A stretch of 64,000 nucleotides of DNA from an uncultured Lachnospiraceae bacterium (lineage in GTDB: Bacteria; Bacillota; Clostridia; Lachnospirales; Lachnospiraceae): contig CALWGV010000017.1 of assembly GCA_944380185.1 (NCBI GenBank), forward strand, positions 1 through 64,000. The letters run 5' to 3'. Both the position numbers and the translations under genes were made by a program. The notes under the pieces were generated by a model that did not search any database, was not told where the DNA came from, and saw only the letters and a list, made by a program, of their open reading frames with translations. Shown here one piece after another: positions 51,106 to 60,182 of this stretch. How positions within the stretch are numbered: position 1 is the first letter of the stretch; each line of letters starts with the position of its first letter.

Positions 51106-51549
51106 TCAACAGCTTGTGCCAGCGATCAATTCAATTATTTCTTCTTTAGACTTGGTCGTCAGCAGCACTTTTCTGTATTCATCATCCAACAGATTTCGCG
51201 CAATAGTCGAAAGTATTTTTAAATGGACATTATCCTTGTTTGCTTTTGGCACAGCAATGCAAAAAATATATTTTGCGTTCTCTTCATCATTCCATCGGAT
51301 ATCATCGATCAGCCTCGCATATAATATACTCGTGGCCGCAACTGACGACGACAGCGCGTGAGGTATCGCCAGCAGATCCCCCAGAGAAGTAGGAACAATA
51401 GACTCGCGCTCATAGATATCGTCTATAAACTGTTCCCGGTCGGAGATCCTGCCGCTCTGAAACAAAGCCTCAGAAAACATCTCAATCAGTTCTCTTTTAT
51501 CTTTTACGTTTATGTCGAGAAACAACAGCTCTTCGCTGACTATATTCAT
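51106..51549 (-). CDS. PTS fructose/mannitol-family EIIA component
   Basis: This 147-residue EIIA domain contains the phosphorylatable histidine in SLGDLLAIPHALSSSV (about residue 65) and ends SKEEIIELIAGTS. The family receives phosphate from HPr and passes it to EIIB. I place the start at 51549, where GGGAGG precedes by five bases; an adjacent ATG at 51552 is possible and the reading frame to 51696 has no support. It lies between the EIIC gene and the regulator. In MngA the A, B and C domains are fused; here they are three genes. Confidence 0.85.
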   Translation of the reverse strand: MNIVSEELLFLDINVKDKRELIEMFSEALFQSGRISDREQFIDDIYERESIVPTSLGDLLAIPHALSSSVAATSILYARLIDDIRWNDEENAKYIFCIAVPKANKDNVHLKILSTIARNLLDDEYRKVLLTTKSKEEIIELIAGTSC

Positions 51550-51696
51550 CATGTCCTCCCTATGAGCAATGCCTCTTGGAGCAAGCCATAGCCTTCCGGC
51601 ACATATATTTATTATATCTGATTTTTCCTGGCCTGTACATATTTTTCCAGAATTATCTCGGAAGCCTTCTCCATAAAAATGTCTGCAGCCTGCCAA

Positions 51697-52746
51697 CTAC
51701 TCTGCTTCTCTGTTTTTCAGCATGAAGCCCATCATCAGGCTGGATACCAGTGTTCCGATCACGAAGCTCAGCAGATATATGGGAATATTGTTTACCAGCG
51801 GAATGGTAAAAATTCCTCCGATCGGCGCTGTTATCGTGATGCCGAACAGGGCAGACAGACCTCCCGCCACTGCAGCACCTGTGACAATAGAAGGCAGCAC
51901 CTGTTTGGGATACATGATAACAAAGGGGATCGATCCTTCTGCGATAAAGCTCAGACCCATTATCCAGGCAGCTTTTCCGGCATCCTTCAGGCTCTGATCA
52001 AATTTTTTGGGAAAGAGAACCGTTGCCAGCGCGCAGCTGGTACTGATCGTCATACCAGCACAGGCACATGAAGCCATTGCCACAGATGCCACAGCTTCTC
52101 CGCTGGCAGAGGTGAGCGTCGCAACAGAAAACAGATAGGCCGTCTTGTTGATCGGGCCGCCCATATCTACGGCAACCATACCCCCGATCACTATCCCCAG
52201 CAGCACCGCGTTTCCAGTACTCAGATTTTGCAGGAAGCTGTTCATCACATAGTTAATGGGCGATACCACAGAATTTATAACGATCATCGCCAAAGCCGAC
52301 AGGATCACGCCTACCACCGGAAAAACAATGAGCGTTTTTACCCCCTCAAAGCTTCGGGGCAAATTCTTCGTGATAGTCTTCAGCAGTTTGATAATGTAAC
52401 CGCCAGCGAAACCGCCAAAGATAGCGCCAATAAAGCTGGAGCCGCCGCTGCTGGCCAGCGCCCCGGCAACCATTCCGGGAAGCAGTCCCGGCTTATCCGC
52501 CACTGAGTAGGCAATGTAACCTGCCAAAATCGGAAGCATGTACCCCATCGCTGTGCTTCCAACGGACATCAGCCATACAGAAATGGCATTTCCCGAACCG
52601 AAATCTGCCCCCGCAGAATTGCCGGCATCAAACAGATAGGCCAGAGACAAGATCACTCCTCCGGCGACGACAAAAGGAATGAAATAAGACACGCCGGACA
52701 TCAGATCCTTATAAATACCCCTAAAAAATTTTTTCTTCTCGCTCAT
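51697..52746 (-). CDS. PTS fructose-family EIIC membrane component
   Basis: This 349-residue membrane protein has eight to ten predicted helices. Landmarks are VAGGVILSLAYLFDA near 25-39, SSGGSSFIGAIFGGFAGGYI near 94-113, GGPINKTAYLF near 195-205 and FIAEGSIPFVIMYP near 265-278. The GGPINKTAY and EGSIPF motifs are typical of fructose-family EIIC permeases. It should carry the sugar across the membrane while EIIB phosphorylates it. It lies 22 bp after the EIIB gene and has a GGAGAGG site. Confidence 0.92.
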   Translation of the reverse strand: MSEKKKFFRGIYKDLMSGVSYFIPFVVAGGVILSLAYLFDAGNSAGADFGSGNAISVWLMSVGSTAMGYMLPILAGYIAYSVADKPGLLPGMVAGALASSGGSSFIGAIFGGFAGGYIIKLLKTITKNLPRSFEGVKTLIVFPVVGVILSALAMIVINSVVSPINYVMNSFLQNLSTGNAVLLGIVIGGMVAVDMGGPINKTAYLFSVATLTSASGEAVASVAMASCACAGMTISTSCALATVLFPKKFDQSLKDAGKAAWIMGLSFIAEGSIPFVIMYPKQVLPSIVTGAAVAGGLSALFGITITAPIGGIFTIPLVNNIPIYLLSFVIGTLVSSLMMGFMLKNREAE

Positions 52747-52768
52747 GCTTGTACCTCTCCTTTTTCCC

Positions 52769-53086
52769 CTAATATATCCCTATTTCTCCGCTTTCAATTT
52801 TCTCGAAGATGCGATCGACATTCCGGATCGCATCCCTCACCGACACTTCCAGCAATTTTTTCCCTTTAAACCTGTCCATCTCCACTACGGTATCCGCTGC
52901 TACGATAACAGCATCCGCCTCCTCAATATCTGTCTCGGTCAGTCTGTTTTCCACCCCTCCTGCTCCATCTGTCTCGATCTTCACTTCATATCCATACCTT
53001 TTTGCCGCTTTTTCAATACTTTCCGCTGCCATGTAGGTATGCGCAATCCCTGCCGGGCACGAAGCCACTCCCACAATTTTTCTCAT
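52769..53086 (-). CDS. PTS fructose-family EIIB component
   Basis: This 105-residue protein begins MRKIVGVASCPAGIAHTYMA; Cys10 is the phosphorylated residue in the CPAGIAHT motif typical of fructose-type EIIB. The rest matches the family length. Its ATG overlaps the mannosidase stop by four bases (ATGA, 53083-53086), so the two are translationally coupled. It passes phosphate from EIIA to the incoming sugar. Confidence 0.93.
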   Translation of the reverse strand: MRKIVGVASCPAGIAHTYMAAESIEKAAKRYGYEVKIETDGAGGVENRLTETDIEEADAVIVAADTVVEMDRFKGKKLLEVSVRDAIRNVDRIFEKIESGEIGIY

Positions 53087-55818
53087 TCTCTTCTCTCCCT
53101 TCTCTGCTTGTTATTTTGTTCCTTTTTTATAAAATAGTTTCTCAGCTCTCCTTTTAGCAGCAGCCTCTTCTCCTCCGTATAAGGGATAAATTCTTTTTCT
53201 GATAAAGTTGTAAGTCCCAGTTCATCCACCTCAAATCCGGCAGATAGTGAACCGGCCCTGATTTCTTCATTTCCGCTGTTATATATCCTCACAATATAGC
53301 CGGATTGATCGTCCGCCTTTTTTACCGTGCCAAAGCTTGCTTCGCTGTCTTTTAGACTTAAGAAACTATAGTTTTGCGGAAATTCGATCTCCAGCGGATT
53401 GATCGGAAAATATGCGATGGGATAAATCGTTTTGTCAATGGACTGGTTCTGATAATACATTTGATCTGCCGCAAATTTTGCATAGTCATTCGTTATCACG
53501 TTGGGGTCATACTCCCTGTAATAAGTAATGCCAAAATCAAAGGAAACCTTCCCAATCATCTGAAGTTCCGGCGTTTCAAAGATCTTATTGGCCAGACCGC
53601 TGGGTCTGCCGGGTCTTCTGTTCAAATCCGGCAGCCCCACATGTCCTGCACAGCGAAGCAATGTCAATGCCATATCCGTATAGCCTTCCCCGATAAAGTC
53701 ATATTCTTTTAATCCTCTGGTAAAAATGGTACATACATACTGATCTCCCACAGCAGAAACATGGTTTAACAGCGGCTTAGTGCTGCTGGGCTCTTCAAAA
53801 AAGTTTTTCTCTCTCCAATAGCTAAGCTCCGGAGGAAGGCATTTCCTCTTGATATATCCGTACTGTGTTCCGGCATACGAATATTCACTTGCGATACCTG
53901 TCCTGACTGCCAGCCGGACTCTGTGATTCTTCGATTTATTATCCAGCCATCCCTTGAATCGAATTGTCTCATTGTCCGCTGAAAGCTCAATATGGAGCTT
54001 ATATCTCAGCTTTGTACGGCATATTTTTTCCTCTCTTTCCTCCAGTGTTTCCGGAATATTGAGAAATCCCTCAATACACATCTCGCTGTAAAGCTTATGA
54101 TTTCTGCAGCTGCATTTTGTCACATTCTGAAATGCGTCGCAGATAATAAGGTCTTTGCCCTCATCGGGATAGGAATAATCATAGCTGTCTCCCTCATCTC
54201 CTCCGTCCTCCAAATAGATAGCATTTCGGAAGACCATGCCCAGCTTCTTGTCCGCTATGGTGATCCCCTCTGTATCAAAGGATATACGATATCTCTCGCT
54301 TTCTATCTGGTTTCCGTCCTCTTGCTCCCGGAGCTTAATCTCCGATGCCTCCGCCGGTTCTTCCTGGATTTCTTTAATATAAATAGTCTTATAGGAAATC
54401 CCTTCAAAATCATCCATTTTTAAAATGATATCGGTTTTGTAATACCATTTATCTTCATTCATCAGACTTTTATCCTTTCGGATAACCCCGCCATATTCCC
54501 GCGTCTGGTTTACCACCGAATAGGAAACTTCTGCAGCACCGCAGAACAGCTTGAAGCGCGGATGAATTGTGACAATTTTCATTCGGAAGACCTTGTCGCA
54601 GACAAAAGGAAGGGTGTTAAATAAAACCAGGGCCGCATTCCCGTCAGCATCCTTTCCAATAGTCGCCGCAGTCAGACGCATTAAATAAATTTTTAGCGCA
54701 TCTGCTATATTTCGGGCTATTTCGCTGTTGTGTTTTATCCATCGATTTGTCTCATCTATATGAGTAGCCGAGGCATGGGTCTGACAGTTTACCAATGTGT
54801 ACCAAGCCCGATCCAGCAGATCCTGATCAAACGGAAGCCCGAGGGAATCCAGCATAGACATCAGCGGCTGAACTTCATAAGTCAGCTTTCTCTCCGTCTC
54901 ATCAATGATGTTTTTAATGTCCACTCGCGCTGAATTCATCCCCGAGATATGGATCCGATGATACTGCGCGGACAGGATCTCCGATTCATGGGTTTTAATG
55001 TTTTTGCCATACTTTCTCACCCGGGCCATATAATCTTTCCAGGTCGTATATCTAAATTCATATTCCGGGAATTTTTCATTGTATTTTTTTATCTTCTCTT
55101 CAATCCCCAGCATGATAGGGTTCTGATCAAAGCCCAGCGGGAACACAAACTCATTTTCCAGCGTTGAGCGGGCAACTAGTCTGTCGATTAATGTCTGCAC
55201 ACTGATTTTATTATAATCTTCTGCCTCATCGGTAAATAAAGTTCCTTCTTTAAAAGCATACGCGCCATAGCCATAGCCCGCCAGCATCACATTGCAGAGA
55301 ACGGTACTCCCGTCGTTGGACTTGAAATAGAATTCATTTCCAAGACCATAAATATCCCCGACCCCCCTGGTGAAGACAAAGTCCTGGATTCCAAACTGAC
55401 GAAATATCTTCGGAAAATCACAGATCTGACCAAAAGGATCTGCCAGATACGCTATCTCCGAATGTCCGCCCAATTTATCTGCATGTGCGATTCCAAGTCT
55501 CAGATTATTGACAATGGATTCCCCTGACGAAATAAAGGGATCCAACTGAGATACGAAGGGGCCGATAATCAGTTTATTTTCCTTTACCAAAGTCTCTATT
55601 TTTTCTCTGTCCTCCGGATGTACTTCCAGATATTCGTCTATGGCAACTGTCTGCCCATCTAAAAAGAAATCTCGAATTTCGCCTCGTTCAAAAGCTCTGA
55701 GCATTTCCTTCACATTGTAGGAGAAAACAACCATAGCATCCTGGGCTGTAAAATACCAGAAAGGATCCCAGTGTGTATGATGAATGCAGTGGGCAATTCT
55801 CTTCTTTTCGCTCATCAT
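53083..55818 (-). CDS. GH38 family alpha-mannosidase, MngB (mannosylglycerate hydrolase)-like
   Basis: This 911-residue protein opens with the GH38 zinc motif His14, His16 and Asp18 (HHTHWDPFWYF) and has Asp127 in LADPFGQICDFPKIF as the expected nucleophile. Over its first 150 residues it resembles MngB more than the lysosomal type, including FLDGQTVAIDEYLEV and LIIGPF. MngB acts on phosphorylated mannosylglycerate imported by the PTS protein MngA. With the PTS and GntR genes here, the operon parallels mngR-mngA-mngB, though another alpha-mannoside is possible. It has no signal peptide and starts just after the isomerase gene. Confidence 0.9.
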   Translation of the reverse strand: MMSEKKRIAHCIHHTHWDPFWYFTAQDAMVVFSYNVKEMLRAFERGEIRDFFLDGQTVAIDEYLEVHPEDREKIETLVKENKLIIGPFVSQLDPFISSGESIVNNLRLGIAHADKLGGHSEIAYLADPFGQICDFPKIFRQFGIQDFVFTRGVGDIYGLGNEFYFKSNDGSTVLCNVMLAGYGYGAYAFKEGTLFTDEAEDYNKISVQTLIDRLVARSTLENEFVFPLGFDQNPIMLGIEEKIKKYNEKFPEYEFRYTTWKDYMARVRKYGKNIKTHESEILSAQYHRIHISGMNSARVDIKNIIDETERKLTYEVQPLMSMLDSLGLPFDQDLLDRAWYTLVNCQTHASATHIDETNRWIKHNSEIARNIADALKIYLMRLTAATIGKDADGNAALVLFNTLPFVCDKVFRMKIVTIHPRFKLFCGAAEVSYSVVNQTREYGGVIRKDKSLMNEDKWYYKTDIILKMDDFEGISYKTIYIKEIQEEPAEASEIKLREQEDGNQIESERYRISFDTEGITIADKKLGMVFRNAIYLEDGGDEGDSYDYSYPDEGKDLIICDAFQNVTKCSCRNHKLYSEMCIEGFLNIPETLEEREEKICRTKLRYKLHIELSADNETIRFKGWLDNKSKNHRVRLAVRTGIASEYSYAGTQYGYIKRKCLPPELSYWREKNFFEEPSSTKPLLNHVSAVGDQYVCTIFTRGLKEYDFIGEGYTDMALTLLRCAGHVGLPDLNRRPGRPSGLANKIFETPELQMIGKVSFDFGITYYREYDPNVITNDYAKFAADQMYYQNQSIDKTIYPIAYFPINPLEIEFPQNYSFLSLKDSEASFGTVKKADDQSGYIVRIYNSGNEEIRAGSLSAGFEVDELGLTTLSEKEFIPYTEEKRLLLKGELRNYFIKKEQNNKQRRERRE

Positions 55819-55820
55819 TT

Positions 55821-57611
55821 CTACCTCTCTCTTATCACCGTTTTATGAATAACCACAGGCTGTTTTCCCTCGGCAACGATTTCGTATTCGCTGATCGTGG
55901 AGGGAACGATCACAACATCCAGATATTTTGCACGATAAAAATATTCCGGATTGTCCTTTGCTCTGATTTGAACAGCCTCGCCATCCACCACAGCCAGCAT
56001 GGTAAATTTGCCATTATTTTGGCCCTGATAGGTTCTGCAGGTTTTCAGATTGATTCGGTGGGTCTCATAATCCATCTGCTCATTAAAACCGATCCGGTAT
56101 TCACTGTAGCTCTCATTTTCCTGAAGCTTAACCGGAGCAATCACAGAATTTTTATTGACCCATTCTCTATCCCGCTCCGTCTTCAGTGCAGTTTCCGCCA
56201 ATTTTGTGTGGATAGGTCTCAATCTTCCGTCTTTTTCCCTTCTGTTATAATCGTACATTTTATATGTGTAACCGCCTATCATCACGCTTCCCAGCTCTAA
56301 AACCAGCTGATTTCTCCCCGAAGCGTGAATCGTTCCGGCGGGAATGAACACCTGGGTACCGGGTCTGGATTCAATATGGTTGACGTATTTTTCGTAATCA
56401 ATCATTCTTCCATCCTGCTCCGATCTCCTGCACAAATCCAAAAATTCTTTCCCGTCTCCGCGAAAACCGCAGAACACCTTGGAATCATGCCCTGTCACCA
56501 CCACATAGTATGCTTCGTTCTGCCCTCCCAGCTCGTTGTACCATGTCCGTGCCTGCTCTTCATCCGGATGACACTGTATGGACATATTGCCGTCGCTGTG
56601 CCAGGTATCATCATAATTGGCCCGAACAGGGAAATATCCCCCGTATTTCCTGTACAAATTTTCTCCGATGATTTGACGGCCTGCCAAATTCATCAGGGCA
56701 AAAAAAGGAATATCCAAAAGCATCCCCCGGACCTGAATAAGCGCACTTGCCTCCATGGGCAGGAGCTCAAAAGACCACGCGACCTTTTCCGCTATTTCAT
56801 CGGGCAGCTGTCTCTCCCTTTTTATGAATTGACCGCCCCACACGCCTTCCACATAAATGGGCTTTGCCCGAAAAGGCCGCCGGACAAACTCTGCCGCAAC
56901 AGACTTAAGACACTGCCTGTCCATAATCGCGTACGGACATTTCGCGCTATGCAGAATATAATAGTCAATGGCATCCTTCTGCAGCAGTTCCCTTCTCAGG
57001 CCGGTCATCAGCTCCGCATCTATGAAATAAGCCCGCCTGGTCATCTCATCAAATCCAAGAGCACCATCACTTCCAATATTGACATATCTCCCCCTGTTTA
57101 TGATAAGTGCAGAATCCTTCGGGGTAACATCAAAATAAAACACTCTGGCGTTCCGGTTTATTGATTCCATGGCCGCTGCTCCATAGCCATATAAAATTGC
57201 CTTTCTTCCGGCAGAGATCTCTTCCGCTTCCCTCTCCAGCCTTGCAAAATCTATAAGATCTCCATAGCTTCCCTCATAAAGTTTTCCAAAAATCAATCTC
57301 GGATCCCATTCTCTGTCTTCCGGCAGATATTCTTTTAATTCTTCATTTATTCGCCGTACATCATAGTAGTAGTCCTTTATGTCTATCGCCGCTATGGAAG
57401 GATCTTCCCGGCACAGATCCGTTGCGATCTGTGCCAGATCGATCCCCAGATTTCCGTCGAAAATATTTAATCCCTCTGACAATAGCGCTGTCAAACCGCC
57501 CGCATGGCCGTCTTGCTTCAAATAAGAAAGCCAGCCGCATATTTGATCGTCATCGACACTATTTACAGCTGTGCAATCATCATAATCAATCGGATTATAA
57601 TACATTCCCAT
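55821..57611 (-). CDS. Phosphomannose isomerase-like protein with a large N-terminal domain
   Basis: This 596-residue protein has an N-terminal part of about 280 residues that I cannot assign (RKAILYGYGAAAMESINRN, VFYFDVTPKDSALIINRGRY). The C-terminal part resembles class I mannose-6-phosphate isomerase: zinc ligands probably lie in SIQCHPDEEQARTWY, EAYYVVVTG and IPAGTIHASG. It would convert mannose 6-phosphate released by the mannosidase to fructose 6-phosphate. The start at 57611 has GGGAGG seven bases upstream; the frame back to 57650 lacks a site. It is the first gene of the mannoside PTS operon. Confidence 0.8.
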   Translation of the reverse strand: MGMYYNPIDYDDCTAVNSVDDDQICGWLSYLKQDGHAGGLTALLSEGLNIFDGNLGIDLAQIATDLCREDPSIAAIDIKDYYYDVRRINEELKEYLPEDREWDPRLIFGKLYEGSYGDLIDFARLEREAEEISAGRKAILYGYGAAAMESINRNARVFYFDVTPKDSALIINRGRYVNIGSDGALGFDEMTRRAYFIDAELMTGLRRELLQKDAIDYYILHSAKCPYAIMDRQCLKSVAAEFVRRPFRAKPIYVEGVWGGQFIKRERQLPDEIAEKVAWSFELLPMEASALIQVRGMLLDIPFFALMNLAGRQIIGENLYRKYGGYFPVRANYDDTWHSDGNMSIQCHPDEEQARTWYNELGGQNEAYYVVVTGHDSKVFCGFRGDGKEFLDLCRRSEQDGRMIDYEKYVNHIESRPGTQVFIPAGTIHASGRNQLVLELGSVMIGGYTYKMYDYNRREKDGRLRPIHTKLAETALKTERDREWVNKNSVIAPVKLQENESYSEYRIGFNEQMDYETHRINLKTCRTYQGQNNGKFTMLAVVDGEAVQIRAKDNPEYFYRAKYLDVVIVPSTISEYEIVAEGKQPVVIHKTVIRER

Positions 57612-57661
57612 AGGTTTCCTCCCGGACAGATTTCTCTTTGCTTTCCTCATCTTTTAATAAT

Positions 57662-57708
57662 TTATATTGTTATAACAATATAATAATATATTTTATCCAG
57701 GATGTAAA
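57662..57708 (-). promoter_or_regulatory. Promoter and perfect palindromic operator of the mannoside PTS operon
   Basis: On the minus strand TTTACA (57708-57703) and TATTAT (57685-57680) are separated by 17 bp. A perfect 22-bp palindrome, TTATATTGTTATAACAATATAA (57662-57683, identical on both strands), covers the -10 and the start region. Its core TGTTATAACA matches the HutC-type GntR pattern GTnTAnAC. Confidence 0.75.
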
Positions 57709-57729
57709 GCACTTTTTTTAACAGACAGC

Positions 57730-57772
57730 AAAAAAACAGGGCAAGCACAGCTCAAAAAAACTGCGCTTGCCT
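57730..57772 (-). terminator. Intrinsic terminator of the propeller/permease/HlyD operon
   Basis: Minus-strand AGGCAAGCGCAG (57772-57761) pairs with CTGTGCTTGCCC (57750-57739), followed by TTTTTTT. It lies 55 bp after the HlyD-like gene's stop. Confidence 0.85.
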
Positions 57773-57826
57773 TTGTTCAGGTTCGCTGTCACAACATTTT
57801 CAATTTCCGTATCTCGCCCATTCATC

Positions 57827-59323
57827 TTACTCCCGGTATCTGACTACAATCCCGTCGGCCAGTTCCGCGGATGCAGCGGTAATCACCTCCTCATCCGCTC
57901 CTACCGCCCCTTCCTCCAGCGCCGCCTGGCTTGCATTTTGATCCAAGATGTTCACATATACCTTTCTGGCGATATATTCTGCTCCCAGGATGCCGGATCT
58001 CTGCCCCATGACGTAAACATATCTGCGCTGGTTTGCATCCGTATGGACGGCCTCCAGGGGCACCACGCAGGCATAGGTGTCCGACCGTTTCTCCGCCAGC
58101 AAGGTTCCGCTCTGCCCCAGCTGCCCCTCTCCTTCGTCTAAGAGAATGGTCGCCTTCACCTCCCCCGGATTTTGCTCGCTCTCCTCCAGATAAGCCACCG
58201 CCGCCTTCCGTCTGCTGCTTCCCAGCTTCAGGGATACCGCGTCTCCTCGGCTGACATACCGCCTATCCTGTTCTGTCAGAGATGCGACAAAACGCAGAGG
58301 GCTGTCCAAATCCGCCATCATCACCGCCGCCCCGTCCGGAATCCATTCGCCGGGACTTACCAGAAGCGATGTGACGATCCCTTCCTTCTCCGGGAAAATC
58401 AGCCCATCGGCCTCCAGAAGCTCGCGGTAGCCCTGCTGCTCCTCCTCTATGGCAGCCAGATTCAGCCGGTTGATCTCCAGACTGCTGTCCGCTGCCGGCT
58501 CGCCCTGGGCATCCTCTATGTTCTGCGCGGCCTCCGCCAGGGCCCCGTCGCGGCTGCGCCGTGCGTCCTCCAAAGTCCGCTTGGCCGTCTCCACCGCCTG
58601 GCGCAGAGAGGCCAGCTCCGCCTCCCAATCCTCCTCGCTTTTTCCTCCCGCAGCCGCCGCCGTGCTCTCCGCAGTTTCCCCTTCCGAGGGCTGCGCTTCT
58701 GTTTCTGCCGGAGGTTCTGTCTGCCCTGGCTGTTCCAGCTGATCCGTTTGCTCTGGCTGCTCCGGCTGCGATTCCTTCTGCGCGTTTTGCCAGGCCACAA
58801 ACTCCCGCTCCGCTTCAGACAAGGCGGACGAGGCGGACGCCAGATCGTCCTCCGCCCGCTTTACCGCCAGGTCGGAATTATCCTTGACCGAGTCGTATGC
58901 CTCCTGCGCCCGCTGCCGCTGCATATCGCGCTGCCTGGCCTCCAGCTGCCGGTTCTGCTCCTGGGCCTGGATCTCCAGACGGAGCCGCTCCATCTCCCGC
59001 TCATAGGTTTCTATCTTTTCCTCCAAACTTTCCCGGTCCACCCTGAAAAGGGCCGTATCCGCATCCACCCGGTCTCCCTCATGGACCAATACGGCTTCGC
59101 ACCGCAGTCCGGAGAGAACCGTGACCGCCGTCTGGCCTCCGGCCTCCACCACGCCGTCTGCCTCCACCACATGAGCGATAGCCGACGACTGCGGCCTCTC
59201 CGTATCCACCTGCGGCAGGGCCGAGGCATAAACGGACCTGGAAATCAGGGTACATAACAGCATAAAGGTAAGAAAAAGCCCAAAAAGCCGAATCTTATTT
59301 TTTTGTCTCCTCCACAATTCCAT
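57827..59323 (-). CDS. HlyD-family membrane fusion (adaptor) protein
   Basis: This 498-residue protein has one N-terminal membrane helix (IRLFGLFLTFMLLCTLISRS) and a lipoyl half (VEAGGQTAVTVLSGLRCEAV, then LVHEGDRVDADTALFRV). A long coiled coil (about 100-300) contains a Glu/Gln/Ser/Ala/Pro-rich insertion, and a second lipoyl half (EKEGIVTSLLVSPGEWI) plus beta domains follow. Such adaptors link an inner-membrane transporter to the wall side. It is the last gene of the operon, 31 bp after a sugar-type permease. No MacB-like permease or ATPase is nearby, so the partner is unclear. Confidence 0.8.
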   Translation of the reverse strand: MELWRRQKNKIRLFGLFLTFMLLCTLISRSVYASALPQVDTERPQSSAIAHVVEADGVVEAGGQTAVTVLSGLRCEAVLVHEGDRVDADTALFRVDRESLEEKIETYEREMERLRLEIQAQEQNRQLEARQRDMQRQRAQEAYDSVKDNSDLAVKRAEDDLASASSALSEAEREFVAWQNAQKESQPEQPEQTDQLEQPGQTEPPAETEAQPSEGETAESTAAAAGGKSEEDWEAELASLRQAVETAKRTLEDARRSRDGALAEAAQNIEDAQGEPAADSSLEINRLNLAAIEEEQQGYRELLEADGLIFPEKEGIVTSLLVSPGEWIPDGAAVMMADLDSPLRFVASLTEQDRRYVSRGDAVSLKLGSSRRKAAVAYLEESEQNPGEVKATILLDEGEGQLGQSGTLLAEKRSDTYACVVPLEAVHTDANQRRYVYVMGQRSGILGAEYIARKVYVNILDQNASQAALEEGAVGADEEVITAASAELADGIVVRYRE

Positions 59324-59354
59324 CTTTCACCACTCTCCGCTTGCAATCCATTTT

Positions 59355-60182
59355 TCACTCCTTAAGCCCGGCGGCGGCGATCCCCGCCTCCAGATAATCC
59401 TGCCCGATAAAAAAGACAAAGGCCGGCGGAATCAGCGTGATCACCGAGGCGGCAAAGGAATAGCCCGCCTGCTCCAGGCTGATCTCCGGCAGATACAGGG
59501 AGAGAGGCCACAGAGAGGGATCCTTTAAAAACGCCAGCGGCTGCTCGATCAGGCTCCAATATTCCAAAAATCCCAGGACGGCCGCCGATAAAATCCCATT
59601 GGATGCCAGCGGCAAACCGATTTTCCAGAAAATCCTCCACTCCCCCGCTCCGTCGATCCGGGCCGCCTCCAAAAGGGACTGCGGCAGGGAGCGAAATCCC
59701 CGGTAAATCAGAAAAACCGGAAAGGTAGAGCAGGCTGCAGGCAGGATGATCGCCCAGTGGGTGCCGATCAGCCCCAGGCCGTCGAGCACCAGAAAGTTGG
59801 ACAGCATCGTCACCTGAAAAGGCAGAAGCATAAGCCCCACATACAGGGTAAGGAGGAAGCCGCGCCGTCGAAAATGATAGACCGCCAGGGCCCAGGCCGC
59901 CGGAGCCGCCAGAAAAAGCTGCCCTGCCAGCGTAATCCCCGCGATTTTTACCGAATTCCAGAACACGGTCAGAAACTGCGGCGTCTCAAAAAGGAGACGC
60001 CCATAGTGCGAGAAGGTGGGATACAGCGGGAAAAGAGTCCAGCCGACAAAGCCCTCTCCCGTCTCCAGCGCACCCAGATATTCTCCCAGCTCAAACCGGC
60101 TCATAAGGGAGCCCGAAACCAGCACCAAAACAGGGGCGACAAAAATGCACCCGGTCAAAAACAATAAAATTCTGCGCATCAT
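59355..60182 (-). CDS. Carbohydrate-type ABC transporter permease (MalG-like)
   Basis: This 275-residue permease has six predicted helices and the ATPase-contact loop EAARIDGAGEWRIFWKIGLP near residues 180-199, with the EAA pattern of CUT1-type permeases. A large N-terminal external segment precedes helix 2. GGGAGG lies six bases before the ATG, whose A is the base after the previous stop. With the neighbouring permease it forms a heterodimer. No ATPase gene is present, as in many Firmicutes that share MsmX-type ATPases. Confidence 0.87.
   Translation of the reverse strand: MMRRILLFLTGCIFVAPVLVLVSGSLMSRFELGEYLGALETGEGFVGWTLFPLYPTFSHYGRLLFETPQFLTVFWNSVKIAGITLAGQLFLAAPAAWALAVYHFRRRGFLLTLYVGLMLLPFQVTMLSNFLVLDGLGLIGTHWAIILPAACSTFPVFLIYRGFRSLPQSLLEAARIDGAGEWRIFWKIGLPLASNGILSAAVLGFLEYWSLIEQPLAFLKDPSLWPLSLYLPEISLEQAGYSFAASVITLIPPAFVFFIGQDYLEAGIAAAGLKE

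Noticed and set aside
51550..51696. N-terminal extension of the EIIA protein
   Set aside because: The extra 49 codons lack a ribosome binding site and family similarity, whereas GGGAGG directly precedes the ATG pair at 51549-51552.
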